A stretch of DNA of 64,000 bases from Kocuria sp. (GCA_030454085.1 JAKDJD010000007.1:1-64000); one strand, 5' to 3'; shown: positions 34,575-44,571, counted from the stretch's first letter. Notes: generated by a model from the letters alone, not told the origin. Translations and numbers: made by a program.

Positions 34575-36386
34575 GTGCTACGCACGCATACGCTCGGTGA
34601 ATTGACCGCCGAGAACATCGGAGAAACCGTCACCCTGGCCGGCTGGGTTGCCCGCCGGCGCGATCACGGAGGGGTGGCCTTCGTCGATTTGCGCGACCGG
34701 GAGGGCGTGACCCAGTGCGTGTTCCACGATGAGGCAGATTTCGATGCGTTGCGCAACGAATACGTGCTCAAGGTCGAGGGAGTGGTCTCGCGTCGCCCCG
34801 AGGGGAACGACAACCCCAACCTGGTGACCGGTGAGGTCGAGGTCGAGGTCAACTCGGTAGAGGTGTTGAACACCTCCGCCCCGCTGCCGTTCCAGGTGGA
34901 CGAGCATGTCGAGGTCGGCGAAGAGGCCCGTTTGCGGCACCGTTACCTCGACCTGCGCCGCCCGGCACCGGCGGCCGCCATGAAGTTGCGGTCTGAAGCG
35001 AGCCGCGTGGTGCGGGAGCTGCTCCACCAGGATGGGTACCTCGAGGTGGAGACGCCGACGATGACTCGGTCGACCCCTGAAGGTGCACGTGATTTCGTGG
35101 TGCCCGCGCGCTTGGCACCGGGGTCCTGGTACGCCCTCCCGCAGTCGCCGCAGTTGTTCAAGCAGCTTCTCCAGGTGGGCGGGATCGAACGGTACTTCCA
35201 GATCGCCCGTTGCTACAGGGACGAGGACTTTCGCGCCGACCGTCAGCCGGAATTCACCCAGCTGGACATCGAAGCCTCCTTCGTGGAGGAGGACGACGTC
35301 ATCGACCTGGGCGAACAGATCGTGGCGGCCCTGTGGAAGCTGATTGACGTGGAGATCCCGCGCCCGATTCGCCGCATGACCTATCGCGAATCCATGGAGA
35401 AATACGGGTCGGACAAGCCGGACCTTCGCTTCGGTCTGGAATTGACGGAACTGACGGACTACTTCCGCGACACGACCTTCCGCGTCTTCAAGGCACCGTA
35501 CGTCGGTTCCGTGGTGATGCCGGGTGGTGCTTCGCAGCCGCGCCGGACGCTGGACGCATGGCAGGAGTGGGCCAAGCAACGCGGGGCCAAGGGCCTCGCC
35601 TACGTTCTGGTCCAGGAAGACGGCAGCCTGACCGGACCCGTGGCCAAGAACATCACCGAGACCGAGCGCGAAGGGCTCGCAGAAGCAGCGGGGGCCAAGC
35701 CCGGCGACTGCATCTTCTTCGCGGCCGGTGACGCCAAGTCCTCCCGCGCCCTCCTGGGGTCCGCCCGTGTCGAGATCGGGCACCGGACCGGCCTCATCAA
35801 GGACGGCGACTGGGCCTTCGTGTGGATCGTCGACGCACCGATGTTCGAACCCGCCTCTGACGCCGAGGACTCGGGCGACGTCGCCCTGGGCAACTCTGCC
35901 TGGACGGCCGTGCACCACGCGTTCACGTCGCCGAAGCCCGAATTCATGGACACGTTCGATGAAGATCCCGGAGCCGCCTTGGCCTACGCCTACGACATTG
36001 TGTGCAACGGCAACGAAATCGGTGGCGGCTCAATCCGTATCCACCGCCGCGACGTGCAGGAACGTGTTTTCGAGGTCATGGGCATTTCGCAGGAGGAAGC
36101 CGACGAGAAATTCGGATTCCTGCTCGAGGCCTTCAAGTACGGAGCGCCCCCGCACGGCGGGATCGCCTTCGGTTGGGATCGTGTCGTCGCCCTGCTGGCG
36201 GGTTCGGAATCCATCCGTGACGTGATCGCGTTCCCGAAGACCGGCAACGGCTACGATCCGCTCACGGCGGCTCCGGCGCCGATTACGGCCCAACAGCGCA
36301 AGGAAACCGGGGTGGACGCCAAGCCGACCAAGACCGGCGAGAAGAAGCAGGGACCGGACCAGGGTCAGAGCGCCGAGAACAAGTAA
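34575..36386 (+). CDS. aspS: Aspartyl-tRNA synthetase
   Basis: Class IIb synthetase, 603 residues: OB anticodon domain (1-~110), catalytic core with [15 protein letters not shown] and [17 protein letters not shown] (motif 2), bacterial GAD insertion (~300-420), and motif 3 [10 protein letters not shown]. The GTG start is preceded by AAAGGA. The last ~25 residues (Lys/Gln/Gly-rich) are an extra tail. A terminator follows at 36398. Confidence 0.97.
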   Translation: MLRTHTLGELTAENIGETVTLAGWVARRRDHGGVAFVDLRDREGVTQCVFHDEADFDALRNEYVLKVEGVVSRRPEGNDNPNLVTGEVEVEVNSVEVLNTSAPLPFQVDEHVEVGEEARLRHRYLDLRRPAPAAAMKLRSEASRVVRELLHQDGYLEVETPTMTRSTPEGARDFVVPARLAPGSWYALPQSPQLFKQLLQVGGIERYFQIARCYRDEDFRADRQPEFTQLDIEASFVEEDDVIDLGEQIVAALWKLIDVEIPRPIRRMTYRESMEKYGSDKPDLRFGLELTELTDYFRDTTFRVFKAPYVGSVVMPGGASQPRRTLDAWQEWAKQRGAKGLAYVLVQEDGSLTGPVAKNITETEREGLAEAAGAKPGDCIFFAAGDAKSSRALLGSARVEIGHRTGLIKDGDWAFVWIVDAPMFEPASDAEDSGDVALGNSAWTAVHHAFTSPKPEFMDTFDEDPGAALAYAYDIVCNGNEIGGGSIRIHRRDVQERVFEVMGISQEEADEKFGFLLEAFKYGAPPHGGIAFGWDRVVALLAGSESIRDVIAFPKTGNGYDPLTAAPAPITAQQRKETGVDAKPTKTGEKKQGPDQGQSAENK

Positions 36387-36397
36387 TCCGCTGCACC

Positions 36398-36427
36398 AGG
36401 CCCCGCTGGCTATCGGCCGCGGGGCCT
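36398..36427 (+). terminator. Terminator after aspS
   Basis: AGGCCCCGC and GCGGGGCCT form a perfect 9-bp stem with a 12-base loop, 12 bases after the aspS stop, followed by GTTCTCTG. It also lies beyond the 3' end of the facing minus-strand gene at 36453 and could serve both. Confidence 0.7.
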
Positions 36428-36452
36428 GTTCTCTGCACCGTGCGAGGGTGAG

Positions 36453-37007
36453 TCACGTCCTGTCCCGGTCCGTGCTTCGGGCCGCGATCCGGGCCATGAC
36501 CTCGGCGAGTTGGCGGACGGAGATCCCGAGACCTGTTGGCATGTCCACGTAACCCTGTTCGGCGGTGGCCCCGACCTCGGGATGCGTCCCTGGACGTAGC
36601 GTGACGCGTGCCCGCGTCGTCGTCGACTCGCCATTGGACGAGCTGTGCGCCGCGACGCTCCAGACGTTGTCCCACCTGACTCGCAACTCGTCGTGCCACG
36701 CGCCGTGTCGGCGTGACTCCACGAAGAATCCGGGGCCCTCAAGCACGAGACGCCGTTGCCGGACCAGCGGATGGATGGTCGCGATCATTCCGACGACCAG
36801 AAGAGCGGCGACGAGGCAGCACCCCCAGAATTGGAAGGACGCCACACCGTTCTTCACGAAGTCGCTGTACGCCATGCCGCCCGCCAGGATCCCGAGCAGG
36901 CCCAGGCCCACGGTCGCGAGAACAGCCTTGGTGGGACTCGTTCGGATGACTGCCCTCCCGGTCCTCATGAACTCGTCCCACGTCCGCTCCGCCTGCGCTC
37001 TTGCCAT
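36453..37007 (-). CDS. Small membrane protein, unknown function
   Basis: 184 residues from ATG 37007 (GGACGAGGGG upstream). Two hydrophobic helices, around AVLATVGLGLLGILAGG and FWGCCLVAALLVVGMIA, are followed by a soluble C-terminal domain of ~95 residues (RRLVLEGPGFFVESR, LRVRWDNVWSVAA) that looks like a membrane-attached beta domain. I do not recognise the family. Upstream in-frame codons reach 37115 but give an Arg-rich non-conserved start. Confidence 0.65.
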   Translation of the reverse strand: MARAQAERTWDEFMRTGRAVIRTSPTKAVLATVGLGLLGILAGGMAYSDFVKNGVASFQFWGCCLVAALLVVGMIATIHPLVRQRRLVLEGPGFFVESRRHGAWHDELRVRWDNVWSVAAHSSSNGESTTTRARVTLRPGTHPEVGATAEQGYVDMPTGLGISVRQLAEVMARIAARSTDRDRT

Positions 37008-37179
37008 GCCCCTCGTCCTTCCACGGTCCCCAGGCCGAGGCTCCTGCCTCGCCGAGTTTTTCGTGGTACCGAGCTTATAGGCATACCTGGCTCTACCGCG
37101 GGCCCGGGTGCCCACTGGACCCTCGGATTCATCGTTGGCACTGATCCCCAGCGCTTCGGCGACGCATAGCGTTTTCAGT

Positions 37180-37896
37180 ATGACAACGACAACGACTCAC
37201 CTCGTCCGAGCCCACGGGCTCAGCAAAGCATTCGGAACCACCAGCGCCCTGACTGACGTGTCAGTCACCATCGGACATGGGGAATCCGTGGCCATCATGG
37301 GACCCTCTGGCTCCGGCAAGTCCACACTGATGCACGTCCTGTCCGGCATCTCCGGCGCGGACCGAGGATCCGTGATCCTCGACGACGCGGCTTCGAGCGC
37401 CGGAATCGATATCACCGGCTTGTCGTCGAGCCAGAGAACCCGATTGCGCAGGGACCGCATCGGGTTCGTCTTCCAGGAAGGATTGCTTCTGCCGGAACTC
37501 ACCGCGCTGGAGAACGTCGCGGTGGCGATGATGACCTCCGGAACACCCCGCAGACAGGCGGAGACCGAAGCCGGCCGTTGGCTGTCGGCCCTGGGCCTTC
37601 ACGGTATGGAAGACCGGCGCCCCGGTCAGCTCTCCGGTGGACAAGCCCAACGTGTTGCCATCGCCCGTGCCCAGGTCACTCGTCCGGACCTCGTGTTCGC
37701 CGACGAGCCGACGGGCGCGTTGGATACGGAGACCTCGCAACGAGTCCTGGACGCGCTGCTCGAAGCCACAGTCTCGCGGGGAGCTTCCCTGGTGGTGGTG
37801 ACCCACGACCCCGCGGTGGCCGCCGGTTGCGCTCGCACCATTCGGCTTCAGGACGGTCGTATTGTCGACGACGGTCTGGGAGGCGGTCTGCGGTGA
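37180..37896 (+). CDS. ABC transporter ATP-binding protein (MacB/LolD type)
   Basis: 238-residue ATPase. Walker A GPSGSGKST, Q-loop FVFQEGLLLPE, signature LSGGQAQRVAIARA, Walker B VFADEPTGALD and the switch His in VVVTHD are all intact. Paired with the FtsX-like permease that overlaps it (GTGA), as in peptide-antibiotic or lipoprotein export systems. Substrate unknown. No two-component system is adjacent. Confidence 0.93.
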   Translation: MTTTTTHLVRAHGLSKAFGTTSALTDVSVTIGHGESVAIMGPSGSGKSTLMHVLSGISGADRGSVILDDAASSAGIDITGLSSSQRTRLRRDRIGFVFQEGLLLPELTALENVAVAMMTSGTPRRQAETEAGRWLSALGLHGMEDRRPGQLSGGQAQRVAIARAQVTRPDLVFADEPTGALDTETSQRVLDALLEATVSRGASLVVVTHDPAVAAGCARTIRLQDGRIVDDGLGGGLR

Positions 37897-39200
37897 ATCT
37901 GCTCTTCCTTCGCAAAACCTTCTCCGACCCGGCCACGTGGTCCCTTCCGGTCGTCGCCTTCATGCTCACGAGTGCCATGGCCTACACGGTCGTGGGCGGT
38001 GTCTCGTTCCTGCTACACGACGAGAGCCGCAACCAGCTGTTCTACATGCTCTGCGCGGCCCTGGCTGCGGTACTGCTGGCCGTCCCGATGACCTCCCTCA
38101 TGTCCTCCGCGGCCCGACTCATGGCCCGGCAGCGGGAAAGGCGCCTGTCCACCCTCCGCCTCCTCGGCGCCTCGGGCTTCACGCTCAGGGCGCTGTCACT
38201 GATCGAATCGGGCACGCTGGCCGCGACCGGCATTGTCCTCGGTGTCGTACTCTACGGTCTGTTGACCCCTCTGGTCGGTTTGGTGCACCTGACTGGACAC
38301 GCGATCGGGGCTTCAGGCCTGTGGCTGGGGCTTGAGGGGCTGCTCGGGGTCGGCGCGCTGCTTCTGGGCCTGGCCCTCGTCAGCGCGCTGAGCGGGCTCA
38401 GCCGCCTCGAGATCACCCCGCTGAGCGTCCGTTCGCGGGAACTTCCCCGCACGGTGCGCTGGATCCGGCTCGTCGCGGGCGGCCTGATCATCTTCGTCGC
38501 GGTGGTCTGCTCCGTGGCCGTGTCCTCGGGACTCGGGGGAGCCATGGTGTTCGCGTTCATCGTCATTTCACTGTCGATCCCTCTGATCGCGGTGAACCTC
38601 TTGGGGCCCCTGGTCCTGAAATGGATCGGGACCGCCGAGGCCAAGACCGCGCGCAACGCCGAACGCCTGATCGCTGCCAGAAACCTCCTCGAGTCGCCCC
38701 AGGAGATGTGGCGTCAGATCGGCAGCATCGCGTTCAGCGTGTACATGGCCGTGATGCTGGGATCGGGCGTCGCGATGTCGATGGCTGGCAGCACCGCCGA
38801 CGCCGACCGCCAGGACCTGATCCTGATTCACGACGTCCGGACCGGAGTGCTCGTGACCCTGGTGATGTCTTTCCTCATGGTCGCTTTCTCCGTCGGCATC
38901 AACCAGACGGCGCAGGTTCTCGACCGTCAGGAGATGTACCGGGCGCTCTCACGCATGGGAATGTCGATCGACCGTCTCGGACGGGTCCGCCGGCTCTCGG
39001 TGATGCGGCCCCTGGTGCTCGTGGTGATCATTTCCGGGGTGGTGGCCGTGGTGACGTTGTTCCCGCTGGTGGGAGCCGGTCTCATCGCACAACCGGCCAC
39101 GATGGGAGTCATCGCTGCTGCCGTCGTCTTCGGGATCTGCACCGTGTGGGCCGCGTGCGCGTCGACCACGCCCGTGCTCAGGCGAACCCTCGAGGAATAG
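37893..39200 (+). CDS. ABC transporter permease, FtsX-like
   Basis: 435 residues with about eight to ten membrane helices. The segment AARLMARQRERRLSTLRLLGAS is the FtsX/MacB-type coupling region, and a second half around 300-435 repeats a similar layout (LDRQEMYRALSRMGMS). The GTG start overlaps the ATPase stop by four bases. It probably forms a dimeric exporter with the ATPase. It is convergent with a small gene five bases away. Confidence 0.88.
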   Translation: MNLLFLRKTFSDPATWSLPVVAFMLTSAMAYTVVGGVSFLLHDESRNQLFYMLCAALAAVLLAVPMTSLMSSAARLMARQRERRLSTLRLLGASGFTLRALSLIESGTLAATGIVLGVVLYGLLTPLVGLVHLTGHAIGASGLWLGLEGLLGVGALLLGLALVSALSGLSRLEITPLSVRSRELPRTVRWIRLVAGGLIIFVAVVCSVAVSSGLGGAMVFAFIVISLSIPLIAVNLLGPLVLKWIGTAEAKTARNAERLIAARNLLESPQEMWRQIGSIAFSVYMAVMLGSGVAMSMAGSTADADRQDLILIHDVRTGVLVTLVMSFLMVAFSVGINQTAQVLDRQEMYRALSRMGMSIDRLGRVRRLSVMRPLVLVVIISGVVAVVTLFPLVGAGLIAQPATMGVIAAAVVFGICTVWAACASTTPVLRRTLEE

Positions 39201-39205
39201 GCGGC

Positions 39206-39523
39206 CTATCGCGGTGTCGAGGTCGCCACGAGCCGCGCGACGGCGGACTCTGCCTCATCCGGTATGCGCGTCCATGCGATGCCGGCTTGGGGCTCCCCGT
39301 CTTCCCTGGGGACGATCCAACCGAGGATCACCAGGGTCTGCGTCAGGGAATGCAGGGAATCGGCCAGGAGCCGACCGTCTTCGTCGAAGATTTCACCCGT
39401 GGCGGTGCTGAGTCTCCACCGGTGGTGGACGCAGATCTGACGGGCCCACTGTGACTCGTTCTGCACGTACCGAGGGGGAATGGTCAGCATGGTTTCGGTA
39501 ATGGGCTGGGTTTTGTACGACAT
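39206..39523 (-). CDS. Small hypothetical protein
   Basis: 105 residues from ATG 39523, with AAGGAG nine bases upstream; two nearer starts (39529, 39532) are too close to the ribosome site. A central beta-rich piece (CVHHRWRLSTATGEIFDEDG) and helix LHSLTQTLVILGWI are visible. No family or function recognised. Confidence 0.55.
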   Translation of the reverse strand: MSYKTQPITETMLTIPPRYVQNESQWARQICVHHRWRLSTATGEIFDEDGRLLADSLHSLTQTLVILGWIVPREDGEPQAGIAWTRIPDEAESAVARLVATSTPR

Positions 39524-40010
39524 TTTCATCAACTCCTTGCCCGCCCTGGACGAGGACCGGTGACCCGGGCCTCACTGCCCATGGAACGCTGATTCCTACG
39601 AATTTTCAAGAGCTGTGAGAAACGTGTGACCAGGGGAAATATCGGTTCGACGTCCTTCGTGGGGCATTGGTGGCTACCTCTGGGCTCGCCCGGACGATGT
39701 CGGAGGTCGCGTGAGTCGGGCGCCGGGCGCCGGGCACCGGGCGGAACGGCTGAGCGCAGAATCTGAGCCCGGGCGCAGTCGGGCCTGGGCCGACGTAGGG
39801 CCGATGCCGGGTGCACCGCGCGCCGTTGGGTGGCGGTTACCCGATTGAGAGGCGATGACCCTCGTTAGGTGGCGCTTCAACCCCCACCTAACAGCGGGAA
39901 GAACCACCGAATCGGGCAACCGCCACCTAACCCCGGATGCTGCCCCACGTCGTAACCCCCACCCCACACGGCCCCCCCCACCAACACGGACGCCCACGCG
40001 GGCGACGGGA
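39524..40010. other. Intergenic region with family B palindrome
   Basis: About 490 bp without a supported gene. It contains a family B palindrome (39828-39932) and, between ~39710 and 39830, GC-rich CGGGCGCCGGGC-type repeats. Both flanking genes are on the minus strand, so the promoter of the small gene at 39206 should lie at the left end of this stretch. Confidence 0.55.
39828..39932. repeat. Family B long palindrome (copy 2)
   Basis: Left arm GGTGGCGGTTACCCGATTGA with CTCGTTAGGTGGCG; right arm with CCCACCTAAC, CCGAATCGGG and CAACCGCCACCTAAC. The outer arms pair over ~20 bp and the inner TTAGGTGG/CCACCTAA over 8 bp. It is the clearest of the three copies and the only one without a neighbouring family A cluster. 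Confidence 0.8.
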
Positions 40011-40844
40011 TCAGGAGCGGCGCATGTCTGCGACCTGGTCGATCAAGGTCGCCCTTTCGGAGTCAGATATATGCACGCCGAGTTCCTCGACGGCGTCGAT
40101 CGTGGCCTCGGGCGACAGGCGTTCCCTCCGGGTCGGGCGTCCCGCTTGCCGGACCGTCCGGGCTTCCTCCGTGACCGTCACGTGGCCCCCAGCGGTATGG
40201 CGCATGACCATCAGGTGATCCATGAACGGCCCGAACCCGTCGCGGGACGTGGTCAGATGCCCGGCGTGCACGTCCACCGGTACGACCGGGAGGCTGTCGC
40301 TGAAATGCTGCGGCTCGCCGTCCCGCCGGAACTCCCAGACCTGTGCTGCGGCCTCGGCGTGACGTACCGCTGTGAATTCGCGGTCGCCTTCCACATGGGG
40401 TCGCCCGTCGATTAACGGCATCGGCTCACGCACGCTGAAACCGAATCCCGGGTCGCACAGGTACTGGACCTGGTCGATCATCACGACAACGGTCATGTGG
40501 GTCCTGGTGTTGTTGGGAGAACCGACCCTCCCGAGGGCGCGCCGCACGTCGAAGCCGAGGCGTTCCAGGACCCCAGAGAACAACTGGGCGTGTTCGAAGC
40601 AGTAGCCCCCGCGATGGTCGGTGACCAAGGACGCTTGCACGCTGGTGGGGGAGACGCCCGGATGATCACCCAAGAGAATCTGCACATTGGAGAACGGCAA
40701 GGTCTCAACGTGCGCTCGGTGGAGGTCGCGCAGTAGTTCCACACCCGGTTCGCTACGGATGGCTTCCGACAGCCCGATGCATCGGAGGTATTCCGACACA
40801 TCGTATTCATCGATGCCCCACGGCGACTCCTGCTGCACAGTCAT
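40011..40844 (-). CDS. nat: Arylamine N-acetyltransferase
   Basis: 277 residues of the NAT family, which transfers acetyl from acetyl-CoA to aromatic amines or hydrazines. The catalytic Cys is in RGGYCFEHAQ, the His in NTRTHMTVVV and the Asp in YLCDPGFGF, so the Cys-His-Asp triad is complete. The endogenous substrate is unknown. The bcp gene lies upstream on the same strand, 53 bp away. Confidence 0.93.
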   Translation of the reverse strand: MTVQQESPWGIDEYDVSEYLRCIGLSEAIRSEPGVELLRDLHRAHVETLPFSNVQILLGDHPGVSPTSVQASLVTDHRGGYCFEHAQLFSGVLERLGFDVRRALGRVGSPNNTRTHMTVVVMIDQVQYLCDPGFGFSVREPMPLIDGRPHVEGDREFTAVRHAEAAAQVWEFRRDGEPQHFSDSLPVVPVDVHAGHLTTSRDGFGPFMDHLMVMRHTAGGHVTVTEEARTVRQAGRPTRRERLSPEATIDAVEELGVHISDSERATLIDQVADMRRS

Positions 40845-40897
40845 GCTCCCAGCGTCTCACGCGGAGGCCGCGCCCCTAGGGACGATCGCGCGCCCCA

Positions 40898-41359
40898 CTA
40901 CTGGCTGTTCAGCTCCGACGCGAGCTGCGCGACGTGGCCCTCGGCGTTCACGTTGTACTCGGCGCGCGCAACCGTGCCGGCGGCGTCGATCACGAAAGTC
41001 GACCTCAACGGGCCTTCCGACGTCTCGCCGTTGATTGTCCGCTCGCCCCACGCGCCCCATTGCTTTGCGGCCGCGTGATCGGGATCCGAGAGGAGGGTGA
41101 AGGCCAAATCGTATTCCTCAACGAAACGAGCCAGTTCCTCAGGGCTGTCGCCGGAGACCCCGTAAACCTGGGCGGGCAAGGAGGAGAGGTTGTCTCGGAA
41201 ATCGCAGGCTTCGGTCGTGCAACCAGGGGTGAAGGCCTTGGGAAAGAAGTACACGACAGAATCCTGGTCGTGCATGCCACCGATGGTGACGGTGCTGCCG
41301 TCGTGTGCCGTCAGATTGACGGCGGGTGCGACATCGCCTGTGCTGAGTTCGTTGGACAT
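40898..41359 (-). CDS. bcp: Thioredoxin-dependent thiol peroxidase (Bcp/PrxQ)
   Basis: 153-residue peroxiredoxin. AFTPGCTTEACDFRD holds the peroxidatic Cys and, five residues on, the resolving Cys of the PrxQ subfamily. LRSTFVIDAAGTVA is the conserved downstream strand with the Arg. It reduces peroxides in the cytosol using thioredoxin. It sits just downstream of allB on the same strand (71 bp). Confidence 0.93.
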   Translation of the reverse strand: MSNELSTGDVAPAVNLTAHDGSTVTIGGMHDQDSVVYFFPKAFTPGCTTEACDFRDNLSSLPAQVYGVSGDSPEELARFVEEYDLAFTLLSDPDHAAAKQWGAWGERTINGETSEGPLRSTFVIDAAGTVARAEYNVNAEGHVAQLASELNSQ

Positions 41360-41430
41360 TTAGACTCCTTCGATTGGTCCGTACATTCCGAGGACGACGA
41401 CGCCGCCCCCTAGCGTTTCAGGGTGCGGGC

Positions 41431-43248
41431 TCAGGCCGTTCCTCGGTCGAGCAACCGTCCCGTGGGCGTCTCGAAGTCCACGGGCTTGCCACCGACGTAG
41501 GTCTTGCGAACCTTACCGGAGAGGACCTTGCCCTGATAAGGGGTGATGGGGTTCTTGTGGTTGAGCCGGGAGGCATCGACCACGAAGCTCTCGTCCGCGG
41601 CGAAGATCGCGAAGTCGGCGTCGTACCCGAGGGACAAACGACCCTTCGAGCGGAGACCCACGCGTTCGGCCGGGCGTCGTGACATCCATTCGAGGACCCG
41701 CCCCAAAGGTATGCCGCGGCGTCGGGCTTCGGTCCATATCAGGGACAGGCCGAGTTGCAGGGAGGAGACGCCGCCCCAGGCCACACCGAAGTCCCCGTTG
41801 CCCACGTCCTTGAGCTCGATCGTCGAGGGGGAGTGGTCCGAGACGATGAAGTCGATGGTCCCATCCAACAGCCCCTCCCACAGCTTCTCCCGGTTGTCGA
41901 CTTCGCGCACGGGCGGGCAGCACTTGAACGCCGTCGCGCCGTCGGGAATCTCCTCGGACAACAGCGTCAGGTAATGAGGGCAGGTCTCGACCGTGATGTC
42001 GAGACCGTCGCGCTTGGCCGTGGCGATCATCGGCAAGGCATCGGAGGAGGAGACGTGGAGGATGTGCGATCGGGCGCCCGTCCACCGGGTCCTTTCGATC
42101 ACCTCGGCGATCGCGATGTTCTCGGCGCCGCGAGGTCGGGATTTCAGGAACCTGTCGTAGATGTCACCGTTCGGGCTGGGAGCCTTGTCAATGGTGCGGG
42201 AATCTTCCGCATGGACGATCATCAGCGAATCGAAGGTCTTGACCTCGGCCATGTCCGCTTCCATCTCGTCCGCCTCGAGGTGCGGGAATTCATCCACCCC
42301 GGAATGCAGCAGGAAACATTTGAACCCGAAGACGCCGTCGTCGTGAAGGGGGCGCAGATCCTTCTGATTTCCGGGAATCGCGCCACCCCAGAAACCCACG
42401 TCGACGAACGCGTTCTTGCGCGCGAACAACCGTTTGTACTCCAGGGCCGGGGCGTTCACCGTGGCGGGAACCGAATTCAGCGGCATGTCCACGATGGTCG
42501 TCACGCCGCCTGCGGCCGCCGCCCGCGTGGCGCTGGCGAAACCTTCCCACTCTGTCCGACCTGGTTCGTTGACGTGCACGTGCGTGTCCACCAAGCCCGG
42601 GATCAGGGTTTCGTCATCGGCAAGATCCACGACCTGGGAGGCTTCGAGATTCGCGCCCAGCGGTTCGATCGCCACGATCTTCCCGTTCCGGACGGCCACT
42701 TCGCGCGGGGAGAAGTCGTCGCCGCAGGACACTTGGCGGCCACGGACCACGAGGTCGAAACCCGTGGAACGGTCCGAAGACCCGGCGTCCCCCGCGGCAA
42801 CCCCGGTGTTTCGCGCGGAACCCTCCGCAGAAGCGTCCGCGGAGTCGTCCCCAGAGCCGTACCGCGTGACGTAGGTGCTGATGAGTTCGCGGATGCGCTC
42901 CGGGTCGTTGGCGCGTTCGGCCAGACGAAGCTGCTCGGCACGCGCGGATTCCATCTCGGACTGACGGTCTTCGACGGCGGACCTCTGGGAATTGTCCCGT
43001 GCGGTCTCGTGCGGGGAGTCCTCGGGTTCCGGCGCTGACGCAGAGTCCTTGACCTTCGAACGCACCGTTCTCATCGCCTTCTTCGCGTTGTCCTCGGGCG
43101 TGACCGCCCAGTCGCGTGAGGTCTGCGTCGCCGAATCCTCGGCCGAGGTCTGTCCTGAAGCCTTCGCGCCCGATGCACCCGTGCCACGGCGGCCGGAAGA
43201 GTTGCGATCCGTGGGACCGGAATTCTTGGAACCGTTCTTGGCGTTCAT
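41431..43248 (-). CDS. allB: Allantoinase with long N-terminal extension
   Basis: 605 residues. The C-terminal ~455 are a metal-dependent amidohydrolase opening allantoin to allantoate: DTHVHVNEPGRTEWEG (metal His pair), GVFGFKCFLLHSG (the carboxylated Lys position), MIVHAED, SHILHVSS and VSDHSP (metal Asp) are all present. The first ~150 residues are Ser/Ala/Asp/Glu-rich, low in hydrophobics and absent from typical allantoinases of ~450 residues. GGAAGGAG sits six bases before the ATG at 43248, so the long form is likely translated. Last gene of the hyi-glxR-gcl-glxK-allB operon, 34 bp after glxK. Confidence 0.9.
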   Translation of the reverse strand: MNAKNGSKNSGPTDRNSSGRRGTGASGAKASGQTSAEDSATQTSRDWAVTPEDNAKKAMRTVRSKVKDSASAPEPEDSPHETARDNSQRSAVEDRQSEMESARAEQLRLAERANDPERIRELISTYVTRYGSGDDSADASAEGSARNTGVAAGDAGSSDRSTGFDLVVRGRQVSCGDDFSPREVAVRNGKIVAIEPLGANLEASQVVDLADDETLIPGLVDTHVHVNEPGRTEWEGFASATRAAAAGGVTTIVDMPLNSVPATVNAPALEYKRLFARKNAFVDVGFWGGAIPGNQKDLRPLHDDGVFGFKCFLLHSGVDEFPHLEADEMEADMAEVKTFDSLMIVHAEDSRTIDKAPSPNGDIYDRFLKSRPRGAENIAIAEVIERTRWTGARSHILHVSSSDALPMIATAKRDGLDITVETCPHYLTLLSEEIPDGATAFKCCPPVREVDNREKLWEGLLDGTIDFIVSDHSPSTIELKDVGNGDFGVAWGGVSSLQLGLSLIWTEARRRGIPLGRVLEWMSRRPAERVGLRSKGRLSLGYDADFAIFAADESFVVDASRLNHKNPITPYQGKVLSGKVRKTYVGGKPVDFETPTGRLLDRGTA

Positions 43249-43282
43249 GATGGTCTCCTTCCGTGACTGGGAATGATACCCG

Positions 43283-44482
43283 TCACAGTGACGTGGTCGA
43301 ATGATCGGGCTCGGGAGAGTCGTCCGAAGCCCACGGCATGTCGGTCGCGTGCTCCCGTGCCACGGAGCCGCCGACCTCCCGAAGCAGGCGAGGAGCCTCT
43401 CGCATCGAATCGTGTGGCTCGTCGACCAGCGCAGAGAGCACGTACACGGCCCGGAACCCCGTGTCTCGCAGGAGCGGCCAGGGGAGCGTGGTCCTGCCGC
43501 AGACGACAACGACCGGCACGTCGGCCGCATCGCCGACCGAGAGCACCCCGAGAGGCGTCTTGCCGCCCAGGCTCTGCTCATCGAGGCTGCCCTCGCCCGT
43601 GACCACCAGGTCTGCGGTCTCGACGGCTTCCCGCAACGACACCAGATCGAGGACGACGTCGATACCGGGCCGGCGGATCGCCCCGAGGACCGCCAGAGCG
43701 GCGTAGCCCGTGCCGCCCGCAGCACCCGCACCCGCGGCATCCGCGGCGCGTCGGGCAGATTTGCCGAGCGCGGAGGAGAGACGGTCCCGCAGGCGGAGGA
43801 GCCCCGATTCGAGCCGGGCGACGTCGCGCTCGGTGGCTCCCTTCTGGGGAGCGAACACGGTCGCCGCGCCACGGGGGCCGGTGAGCGGGTTGTCGACGTC
43901 GGCCGCAAGCACGAACTCGGCCTCGGCGATCCCGGGGTGAATACCCGTGACGTCCACCCTGTCCAGCTTGGACAGGGACCCACCACCATCGGGAAGGTCG
44001 TGGCCCGCGGAATCCAACAGTCGAGCTCCCAAGGCCGCCATCAGTCCGGCGCCACCGTCGGTAGTTGCGCTTCCGCCCACGGCGAGAATGATGCGTGTGC
44101 ATCCGGCGTCCAGCGCGGCGCGGACTAGTTCCCCCGTGCCACGGCTGGTGGCATCCAATGGGGCCCGTACGGGCTCGCCCTCGGCATCCTGCGGAAGGGC
44201 CGCAAGCCCCGAAGCAAGGGACATCTCGATCACGGCCTCGGTTCCGTGCCGGGCCCATGCGGCGTCCACAGCCCGCCCGACCGGGCCGGTCACGGTCACC
44301 TCGTGACGCTCGTACCCGGCCTCGACCGCGGCGTCGAGGGTGCCCTCGCCGCCGTCGGCCACGGGCAGGAGAATCACGTCGGCGTCGGGGAGGGCTTGTC
44401 GCATGCCCTCGCCCATGTGCTCGGCCGCTTCGCGCGCCGTCACGGACCCCTTGAACTTGTCCGGTGCGACCACAATGCGCAC
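43283..44482 (-). CDS. glxK: Glycerate kinase (GlxK/GarK family)
   Basis: 399 residues of the type I glycerate 2-kinase family: VVAPDKFKGSVTA at the N-terminus, PVADGGEGTLDA, AVGGSATTDGGAG and GEGSLDEQSLGGKTPLGV. It phosphorylates D-glycerate from the glyoxylate-to-glycerate route for entry into glycolysis. GTG at 44482 has GGGAGGA five bases upstream. The product of this family is 2-phosphoglycerate. Confidence 0.93.
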   Translation of the reverse strand: MRIVVAPDKFKGSVTAREAAEHMGEGMRQALPDADVILLPVADGGEGTLDAAVEAGYERHEVTVTGPVGRAVDAAWARHGTEAVIEMSLASGLAALPQDAEGEPVRAPLDATSRGTGELVRAALDAGCTRIILAVGGSATTDGGAGLMAALGARLLDSAGHDLPDGGGSLSKLDRVDVTGIHPGIAEAEFVLAADVDNPLTGPRGAATVFAPQKGATERDVARLESGLLRLRDRLSSALGKSARRAADAAGAGAAGGTGYAALAVLGAIRRPGIDVVLDLVSLREAVETADLVVTGEGSLDEQSLGGKTPLGVLSVGDAADVPVVVVCGRTTLPWPLLRDTGFRAVYVLSALVDEPHDSMREAPRLLREVGGSVAREHATDMPWASDDSPEPDHSTTSL

Positions 44483-44571
44483 TGCTTCCTCCCAAGACTC
44501 GGTGCGGTGGGACGTCGGGGTGCTCGGAGGCGAGCCTGCCCCGACGTCCCGTGATTGATGATGATCCGGGG

